The translations under genes and the position numbers were made by a program. This document shows, piece by piece, positions 1 through 4,447 of a DNA stretch of 5,915 nucleotides. The notes beneath the pieces were generated by a model. The model worked only from the letters and a program-made list of their open reading frames with translations, was not told where the DNA came from and ran no database searches. The stretch lies in assembly GCA_017623265.1 (NCBI GenBank), contig JAGAPM010000012.1:1-5915 (forward strand). Reading direction: 5' to 3'. Origin of the DNA: Lentisphaeria bacterium (GTDB taxonomy: Bacteria > Verrucomicrobiota > Lentisphaeria > Victivallales > UBA1829). The number at the start of each line of letters is the position of its first letter. Position 1 is the first letter of the stretch.

Positions 1-535
1 GGATCGTGGTCATGAGACCGCGCTGGATGCCGAACTTGTCCTTCAGAACCGTGGAGATCGGAGCAAGACAGGTGGTGGTGCAGGTAGCGTTGGAGATAAT
101 GTCCTGACCGGCATAGGTCATGTGGTTGACACCGTAGACGAACATCGGGGTGCTGTCCTTGGAGGGAGCGGACATGATGACTTTCTTGGCGCCGGCTTCG
201 ATGTGCTTGCGAGCCTTGGCATCTTCCAGGAAGAGGCCAGTGGATTCGACAACGATTTCAGCTTCGACTTCGTTCCACTTCAGGTTTGCGGGATCCATTT
301 CAGCGGTGAGACGGATCTTCTTGCCATCGACAACGAGGTTGTTGCCGTCGACCTGGATGTCGTGATTGAAGATGCCATGGACGGAGTCATACTTCAGCAT
401 GTATGCGAGGTAGTCCGGGTCCAGCAGGTCGTTGATCCCGACGATTTCAATGTCATTTGCGAAGTTTTCGAACGCTGCACGGAAAACCATGCGTCCGATA
501 CGACCGAATCCGTTGATGCCGACTTTAATAGCCAT
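1..535 (-). CDS. gap: Glyceraldehyde-3-phosphate dehydrogenase, type I (partial, C-terminus off the left edge)
   Basis: This is the N-terminal 178 residues of the glycolytic enzyme that oxidises glyceraldehyde 3-phosphate with NAD and phosphate to 1,3-bisphosphoglycerate in the cytoplasm. The protein opens with the Rossmann motif GINGFGRIGR (residues 6-15). Asp36 follows in an INDLLD stretch, at the place expected for NAD ribose binding. SAPSKD lies at 122-127, and the active-site segment SNATCTTTCLAP at 148-159 carries the catalytic Cys152. Type I enzymes usually read SNASCTTNC here, so two positions next to the cysteine differ. The last residues, GLMTTI, lead into the GLMTT-hHA helix of the family, whose remainder (about 155 residues) is outside the window. 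The start is set by GAAGGAG at 550-544, eight bases before the ATG. The gene lies downstream of folB on the same strand, but 110 bases away and with its own promoter candidate. Identity is secure. Whether it is the sole gap gene of the genome cannot be told. Confidence 0.97.
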   Translation of the reverse strand, partial: MAIKVGINGFGRIGRMVFRAAFENFANDIEIVGINDLLDPDYLAYMLKYDSVHGIFNHDIQVDGNNLVVDGKKIRLTAEMDPANLKWNEVEAEIVVESTGLFLEDAKARKHIEAGAKKVIMSAPSKDSTPMFVYGVNHMTYAGQDIISNATCTTTCLAPISTVLKDKFGIQRGLMTTI

Positions 536-539
536 TTTT

Positions 540-555
540 ACAACTCCTTCGTTGT
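540..555 (-). promoter_or_regulatory. gap ribosome binding site, in the loop of a small hairpin
   Basis: The leader RNA reads ACAAC-GAAGGA-GTTGT. A five-base-pair stem places most of the Shine-Dalgarno sequence GAAGGAG in a six-base loop, eight bases before the ATG. The binding site itself is clear. The stem is short and AT-rich, so its existence and any role in translation are speculative. Confidence 0.5.
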
Positions 556-600
556 TTGTTGTTATTGGTTACGGATATTTTTTTATCGAGCTTTGCATTT

Positions 601-628
601 AATATAATACCGGAAACAATTTTTTCAA
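601..628 (-). promoter_or_regulatory. Candidate sigma-70 promoter of gap
   Basis: On the minus strand a -35 TTGAAA (628-623) is followed after 16 bases by a -10 TATATT (606-601). Each hexamer matches five of six consensus positions. Transcription would start near 594, giving a leader of about 60 bases before the gap ATG. The same hexamers and spacing precede pgi. A 7-base inverted repeat (613-636) overlaps the -35. This is inferred from sequence only. Confidence 0.55.
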
Positions 629-636
629 GTTGTTTC
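613..636. repeat. 7-base inverted repeat overlapping the gap -35 element
   Basis: GAAACAA at 613-619 is the exact reverse complement of TTGTTTC at 630-636, with a 10-base spacer. The repeat covers the -35 hexamer and part of the promoter spacer, as a repressor operator might. It could instead be a weak transcription end for the folB transcript, since it begins only ten bases past the folB stop. However, no T-run follows the second arm on the minus strand and the stem is poor in GC. Confidence 0.35.
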
Positions 637-645
637 ACAGGATTT

Positions 646-1005
646 TTACAAATTTTCCGCTGTCCGCTCGATCTCTACGGAGATCAAACGGGCAATACGG
701 GCGGCGCCGGGCTTGCTGATCCGGAGCCGCACAGACCGGATATATTTCACAGCCAGCAGTTCTTTTGCCAGATTTTCCGCCAGAGCTTCCAGCAATTGAT
801 AGCGGGAAGCTGCGGTAAAATCATGGATCAACTGTTCTGCTGCAGAGTAATCGAAGGTGAGTGTAAAATCATCTGCCAGACCTGCGGCACGGAAATCGCC
901 GCCCAGTTCTGCCGAGATGATCAGCTTCTGGGGGGCGAGCCGTTCGTGGGGCAGAGTCCCGATGATCGCCTGCACTTCCAGATCTTCGATCCGTATCCGA
1001 TCCAT
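646..1005 (-). CDS. folB: Dihydroneopterin aldolase FolB
   Basis: FolB converts 7,8-dihydroneopterin to 6-hydroxymethyl-7,8-dihydropterin and glycolaldehyde in tetrahydrofolate synthesis, acting as a cytoplasmic oligomer. The 119 residues match the usual length of about 120 and cover the whole family pattern. This includes IEDLEVQAIIG at 6-16, HER with Glu21, DY with the active-site Tyr53, LLEALAE with the pterin-anchoring Glu73, and SKPGA with the catalytic Lys98. The ATG is preceded by AAGAGG (1020-1015) at nine bases. This Shine-Dalgarno overlaps the TAA of the upstream exported-protein gene, and only 13 bases separate the two reading frames, so translational coupling is likely. No other folate gene is in view. 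The upstream partners are a secreted protein and pgi, so the operon is functionally mixed. FolB-like proteins can also carry epimerase or triphosphate activity; the residues seen fit the aldolase. Confidence 0.93.
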   Translation of the reverse strand: MDRIRIEDLEVQAIIGTLPHERLAPQKLIISAELGGDFRAAGLADDFTLTFDYSAAEQLIHDFTAASRYQLLEALAENLAKELLAVKYIRSVRLRISKPGAARIARLISVEIERTAENL

Positions 1006-1018
1006 GAGCCGTGACCTC

Positions 1019-1618
1019 TTACCGGACTTCGTTCATGTTTTTCTGGAGCTGCTCTTTCATGTGTTCGTCAGCCAGCTTTTCCAGTTCTGCTTTCATGCGG
1101 TTCAGATTGGCATCGTCCACCGGATTTGCGCCGCGGATCGCCACTGCAGTATCCCGGGCGAGCAGGATCCCCACGAAGTCGGAGGAACGCACGGTTTCAA
1201 AAGTACGGGAAACGATCTTGAGCAGTTTACCGTCTGCCTTGTAGATCGCAACTTCAGCGATCAGCTTTTTATTGTCTTTCGGGTCGCGTTTCGTGGAAAG
1301 CATGCAGAGGTAGGAAGCCTTCACATCTTTGCAGAGTTTGGAAATATATTCTGCTGTGAGAGCATTATTTTTCTTACCGCGGCGGCGGATGAGTGCTTCA
1401 TCTTCCAGCATGGCATCATTCTGTGAGATCACGATCCCGGAATGGGTGGCAAGTTCCGCCTTGAAATACTCTTTCAACAGTTTACCGGTACGGCGGTCAT
1501 TGTGATCGGCAGCATTGCTGAAGAGGTTGGAGCAAACCGCAATATCAATGGTGTTTCCAGCGCTCAGGGTTACACCGGCAAGCAGAATAAAACAGAAGGT
1601 CAGGATTTTTTTCAACAT
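1019..1618 (-). CDS. Exported protein of unknown function with N-terminal signal peptide (199 aa)
   Basis: I do not recognise this gene as a named family. It begins MLKK followed by a hydrophobic stretch (residues 5-18) and a likely signal peptidase I site after LSA (18-20), so it should be periplasmic or outer-membrane associated. There is no lipobox: the only cysteine in the signal, Cys9, sits inside the hydrophobic core. The mature part opens with a beta strand (TIDIAVC, 23-29) and a helix with GKLLKEYF (45-52). Next come a lysine/arginine-rich stretch RRRGKK (78-83), a second helix and strand near ASYLCML (101-107), and a strand pair LIAEVAIYKADGKLLKI (119-135). It ends in a charged, probably amphipathic helix at 168-198. 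This alternation resembles the TolB-N/CsgG/FlgO-like periplasmic folds, but that is only a guess from secondary structure. AAGGAGA (1632-1626) lies seven bases before the ATG. The gene sits 41 bases after pgi and 13 before folB. Confidence 0.8.
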   Translation of the reverse strand: MLKKILTFCFILLAGVTLSAGNTIDIAVCSNLFSNAADHNDRRTGKLLKEYFKAELATHSGIVISQNDAMLEDEALIRRRGKKNNALTAEYISKLCKDVKASYLCMLSTKRDPKDNKKLIAEVAIYKADGKLLKIVSRTFETVRSSDFVGILLARDTAVAIRGANPVDDANLNRMKAELEKLADEHMKEQLQKNMNEVR

Positions 1619-1659
1619 CGTTCTTTCTCCTTAGTCTTTAATGATACATCAGTATTTGG

Positions 1660-3189
1660 TTACTTTTTGACAACCGCATAGATCCAGCCGCGATCCTTGT
1701 TCCAGGTGCGGTTGAGAATGAAGGCGAGATCACGCAGATCATTGTTGGCGGCGAGTTTCGCCAGAATGCCGTCGATCTCATATTCGCTGTCCTGCAGCCC
1801 CAGTTTCACAGCGAATTCGCCCACCGTTCCGGAGAAGCCGGCGAGACCGGCGAGTTTTTCTTCCAGATCCGTCAGGAGCTTAATCACATTCTTGCTGGCG
1901 AGTTTGTACGCCTGAACACCCGGCTGGTGGAACGCGTTGATGTGGATCAGTTCTGCGTAAGCGGCAACAGCACGTTCATAGATGGCGATCAGCATCCCCA
2001 AATTGAACTCATTCACATCATCGATACGCATTTCGATCACGTTTCTGCCTTTGCTGCGGAGCGCATTGGAAAGACCGGTCATGAAGCCGTGGAGATAGTC
2101 TCCCATGCCCACGCCCGGAGCGATATCCACGCGGGCTTTATCCCGCAGCACTTCAATGAATGTGATAAAGAAGTCATTGCGGCCGTCATTGAGCTGCTGG
2201 ATGAATGCGTGTGCATCCGTGCCGCCCTTATTGCCGAACACGTTCAAGCCCTGATGGACCACATTGCCATCCAGATCCAGTTCTTTTCCCAGACTTTCCA
2301 TCACCAGCTGCTGCAGGTAACGGCTCATCAGGATCAAACGGTCGGAGTACGGAACGATCGCCATATTCTTGTCACCCTTGCCGTTGCCTGCCATGTACCA
2401 GACAGCAGCGAGCATGTATGCCGGGTTGTGGGAAAGATGGGGGTTGCGGGTCAGCTTATCCATGTGACATGCGCCCTGCAGGAAGGTGCTGAAATTCACA
2501 CCGGCAAGTGCAGCAGGCAGATGCCCCACAATGCTGGTCACACTGGTTCTGCCGCCGATGGATTCCGCCATTTCAAAAGTGCGGAGCCAGTTGGAAGAGC
2601 GGGCAAGACGATCCAATTCGCTGTTCTTCATCGTGATGGCGCAGCTGTGTTTGGCAAAGTCGAGACCGGCTGCGGCATAAGCGTTCATGCAGTCGATCAT
2701 ATTGTTCTTCGTTTCCTGCGTGCCGCCGGACTTGGAAATGTTCACCACAAGTGTCTTTTTCAGATCGCAGACTGCCAGCGCATCCACCGCACCTGCGGTA
2801 TCGGTATTATCCAGGAAGTAAATCTTGAGATACCCCCGGCGCTGCGCATCGGTCAGTTCGTTCCAGTAGGGACCGTTGATCGCCATCTGGACCAACTGGG
2901 GTCCGAGTGCAGAACCACCGATGCCGTTGATGATGGCATATTCAAATTTTTCGCCCGTGCTGCCGGTGATGGAGCCGCTGCGGACACCTTCCACAAATTC
3001 TTCCACTTCAGCAAAAATCTCGCTGCCGGTGTAAACACTGCGATCCGTAAAGTGAGTCACTTTCCGGTTTTCATCCGGGTTCTTGATCTCGCCGATCTCA
3101 ATTTTCTGCATTTCGGCATGGACATTTTCAAAACGGCCTTCCAATGCGGCAAGTTCTTCTTCGGCAAAATTCATGCCGGCAAAATTCAC
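1660..3189 (-). CDS. pgi: Glucose-6-phosphate isomerase (start uncertain)
   Basis: Pgi interconverts glucose 6-phosphate and fructose 6-phosphate in the cytoplasm. Both SIS-fold halves are present. From the GTG at 3189 the motifs are NPDENR (37-42), GIGGSALGPQ (89-98), the phosphate-binding SKSGGTQET (152-160), GGRTSVTS (212-219), ESLGKE with the likely catalytic base Glu298, GNKGGTDAHAF with the likely ring-opening His327, and HQPGVQAYK with Lys429. The length of 509 is near the family norm but short at the N-terminus. Three starts are possible. GTG at 3189 has no upstream Shine-Dalgarno. ATG at 3174 (residue 6) has AGGTG 12 bases away. ATG at 3258 has an ideal AGGAG but is cut off by an in-frame TAG at 3192-3190. 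A 15-base tandem duplication spans the first two starts. The gene heads a probable operon with the exported protein and folB and is divergent from kdsD. The family call is firm; the 5' end is not. Confidence 0.95.
   Translation of the reverse strand: MNFAGMNFAEEELAALEGRFENVHAEMQKIEIGEIKNPDENRKVTHFTDRSVYTGSEIFAEVEEFVEGVRSGSITGSTGEKFEYAIINGIGGSALGPQLVQMAINGPYWNELTDAQRRGYLKIYFLDNTDTAGAVDALAVCDLKKTLVVNISKSGGTQETKNNMIDCMNAYAAAGLDFAKHSCAITMKNSELDRLARSSNWLRTFEMAESIGGRTSVTSIVGHLPAALAGVNFSTFLQGACHMDKLTRNPHLSHNPAYMLAAVWYMAGNGKGDKNMAIVPYSDRLILMSRYLQQLVMESLGKELDLDGNVVHQGLNVFGNKGGTDAHAFIQQLNDGRNDFFITFIEVLRDKARVDIAPGVGMGDYLHGFMTGLSNALRSKGRNVIEMRIDDVNEFNLGMLIAIYERAVAAYAELIHINAFHQPGVQAYKLASKNVIKLLTDLEEKLAGLAGFSGTVGEFAVKLGLQDSEYEIDGILAKLAANNDLRDLAFILNRTWNKDRGWIYAVVKK
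3160..3189 (-). repeat. 15-base tandem duplication over the pgi start codons
   Basis: Two adjacent 15-base units (3189-3175 and 3174-3160) share the core TGAATTTTGCCG and differ only at the first and last two bases. They encode VNFAG and MNFAE, and each begins with a possible start codon (GTG, then ATG). The repetition is seen directly. It probably arose by slippage or local duplication. Confidence 0.8.
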
Positions 3190-3258
3190 CTAAAAAGCAC
3201 TTTCGCCGTCAATGAAAGTGTACTTATGGCATCGGTCGATCCAAATTCGGGATTGCAT
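3190..3258 (-). CDS. 22-codon in-frame leader ORF, or interrupted N-terminus of pgi
   Basis: ATG at 3258-3256 opens 22 codons (beginning MQSRIWIDRCHKY, ending GESAF) and stops at TAG (3192-3190), directly against the GTG of pgi and in the same frame. Its start signal, AGGAG at 3271-3267 with an eight-base gap, is far better than anything before the two downstream pgi starts. It also lies about 40 bases after the best pgi promoter. The W-x-x-R-x-x-K-Y pattern resembles the beginning of related Pgi proteins as I remember them. No amino acid is repeated in the way of an attenuation leader peptide. It may be a real upstream ORF coupled to pgi, or the true pgi N-terminus broken by a nonsense codon. 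Confidence 0.5.
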   Translation of the reverse strand: MQSRIWIDRCHKYTFIDGESAF

Positions 3259-3266
3259 CGTTTTTT

Positions 3267-3271
3267 CTCCT
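3267..3271 (-). promoter_or_regulatory. Shine-Dalgarno of the pgi leader ORF
   Basis: AGGAG lies eight bases upstream of the ATG at 3258. It is the only strong ribosome binding site in the pgi leader. This argues that ribosomes begin at 3258 rather than at the GTG at 3189, which has no such site. Confidence 0.75.
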
Positions 3272-3305
3272 GTCTGTTCGCTTTTGATTGTATGGAAATC
3301 AAAGT

Positions 3306-3333
3306 AATATATCACATCCCGTCAAATTTTCAA
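3306..3333 (-). promoter_or_regulatory. Candidate sigma-70 promoter of the pgi operon
   Basis: The -35 TTGAAA (3333-3328) and -10 TATATT (3311-3306) are separated by 16 bases, exactly as in the gap promoter candidate. Transcription would start near 3299, about 40 bases before the ATG at 3258. A TTGACG lies inside the spacer, but at eight bases from the -10 it is too close to serve as the -35. Confidence 0.55.
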
Positions 3334-3341
3334 ATCTTTTT

Positions 3342-3372
3342 CGCAATATACTTCTTGTTTTTCCGCATTGCG
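3342..3372. repeat. Widely spaced inverted repeat in the divergent promoter region
   Basis: CGCAAT at 3342-3347 is mirrored by ATTGCG at 3367-3372 across a 19-base spacer. The arms flank the -35 of the kdsD promoter candidate and lie just upstream of the pgi -35. They could be half-sites for a regulator of both promoters, but six-base arms can occur by chance. Confidence 0.25.
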
Positions 3373-3382
3373 TGATTATATT
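3355..3382 (+). promoter_or_regulatory. Candidate promoter of the kdsD operon
   Basis: TTGTTT (3355-3360) and TATATT (3377-3382) are 16 bases apart, giving a predicted start near 3389 and a leader of roughly 57 bases. The -10 is good and the -35 is weak (TTG plus little else). The -35 faces that of the pgi promoter across 21 bases. CATAAT at 3398-3403 is an alternative -10 without a suitable -35. Confidence 0.35.
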
Positions 3383-3445
3383 ACTGAAATATGACATCAT
3401 AATAATGAATCCAGCCATATCCAACCGGAAAGGAATCACAGAAGC

Positions 3446-4432
3446 ATGGATACACCGGACCAGATCATAAAGAAAGCACAGGCAGTCCTCCAGACCGAGA
3501 TCGAAGGGATTGAAGCGATCAAGCAGCAGTTGGACAATAATTTTGTGGAGTTGGTGGCAGCCTGTATCAAATCACTGGACAACGGCGGCAAGATCGTCAT
3601 CACCGGTGTAGGTAAGAGCGGGCATATCGGCAGCAAAATGGCGGCGACACTCGCCTCCACCGGCTCCACTGCAATTTTCATGCACCCGGTGGAAGCCATG
3701 CACGGAGACTTGGGTATGCTGCAGGAAAATGATATCATGATCGCCCTCTCCTATTCCGGTGAAACACAGGAACTGACCCGCATGATCATCCCGGCAAAAC
3801 GACTCGGCGTACCCGTTGCCTGCTTTACCGGTATCCCCGGATCCACGTTGGCAAAACTTTCCGACATCGTGGTGATCGGTGCAGTGGAAAAAGAAGCCTG
3901 TCCTTTTAATCTGGCGCCCACGACCACCAGCACTGCCCATCTGGCACTGGGCGATGCCCTCGCCATGGTCCTGCTGCAGGAACGGAAGTTCACAAAAGAA
4001 GATTACGGCAGACGTCATCCCGGCGGCGCTATCGGCAGAGCCGTCACCATGCGGGTCAGTGATCTGATGCGCAAACCGGAGGCGATCGTACTGGCAAAGC
4101 CGGAAGATCTGGTCAAAAATACCCTTGTCCGCATGACTGCAGCGCGTTGCGGGTCCGCTATCATCGTAGACGCTGAAAAGAAGCTTCTCGGCATCTTCAC
4201 GGACGGCGACTTCCGCCGCCGGGTGGAAAACGATCTTTCCATCCTGAACCGCCCCATGGAAGAAGTCATGACCCGCAATCCCATCTTCATCAAGAAGGAT
4301 TGCCTCGCAGTGGAAATCCTCAAGATCCTCGAAAAACGGAAGATCGATGATCTTGTTGTTCTGGAAGAAGATGGCTGCACTGTTGCCGGTCTGGTAGATA
4401 TCCAGGACCTGCCCGGATTCAAACTGATGTAA
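3446..4432 (+). CDS. kdsD: D-arabinose-5-phosphate isomerase, KdsD/KpsF/GutQ family
   Basis: The enzyme converts ribulose 5-phosphate to arabinose 5-phosphate, the first committed step to KDO for lipopolysaccharide or capsule. The 328 residues match the family length. An N-terminal SIS domain (about 1-200) carries GVGKSG (54-59), HPVEAMHGDLG (80-90), SYSGET (102-107), KEACPFNLAPTTTST (149-163) and RRHPGGAIGR (189-198). Lys57, Glu109, Glu150 and His191 fall at the same spacing as the active-site Lys59, Glu111, Glu152 and His193 that I recall for E. coli KdsD. Two CBS domains follow (about 205-265 and 270-328), the second ending at DLPGFKLM; in this family they are thought to regulate the enzyme. 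The ATG is preceded by AAGGA about eleven bases away. Which of the KdsD, KpsF or GutQ roles it plays cannot be told from sequence. Its neighbour is a beta-galactosidase rather than a KDO gene. Confidence 0.93.
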   Translation: MDTPDQIIKKAQAVLQTEIEGIEAIKQQLDNNFVELVAACIKSLDNGGKIVITGVGKSGHIGSKMAATLASTGSTAIFMHPVEAMHGDLGMLQENDIMIALSYSGETQELTRMIIPAKRLGVPVACFTGIPGSTLAKLSDIVVIGAVEKEACPFNLAPTTTSTAHLALGDALAMVLLQERKFTKEDYGRRHPGGAIGRAVTMRVSDLMRKPEAIVLAKPEDLVKNTLVRMTAARCGSAIIVDAEKKLLGIFTDGDFRRRVENDLSILNRPMEEVMTRNPIFIKKDCLAVEILKILEKRKIDDLVVLEEDGCTVAGLVDIQDLPGFKLM

Positions 4433-4447
4433 GCAGGGAGCAGAGCA

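Noticed and set aside
122..607. 161-codon open frame on the plus strand opposite gap
   Set aside because: It is the antisense shadow of a conserved GAPDH reading frame and runs through the gap promoter and leader.
607..660. Rho-independent terminator after folB
   Set aside because: The only stem (613-636) is AT-rich with a 10-base loop, and its second arm is not followed by a T-run on the minus strand. An operator-like repeat is at least as likely.
556..1426. Overlapping plus-strand open frames (556-1014 and 857-1426) opposite folB and the exported-protein gene
   Set aside because: They overlap each other and lie antisense to folB (firm motifs) and to a gene with a signal peptide and a good ribosome site. 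They show no protein features of their own.
1559..1618. Lipoprotein signal in the 199-residue protein
   Set aside because: The cysteine at residue 9 is within the hydrophobic core, and no L-x-x-C box occurs at the end of the signal. A signal peptidase I site fits better.
1927..3375. 482-codon open frame on the plus strand opposite pgi
   Set aside because: It lies almost entirely antisense to a gene with complete Pgi motifs. Its translation is rich in His, Cys and Ile without domain patterns, as expected from the complement of biased codons. No ribosome site or promoter fits it.
3288..3470. 60-codon plus-strand frame running into the start of kdsD
   Set aside because: It overlaps kdsD out of frame, covers both promoter candidates, and has no Shine-Dalgarno or recognisable product.
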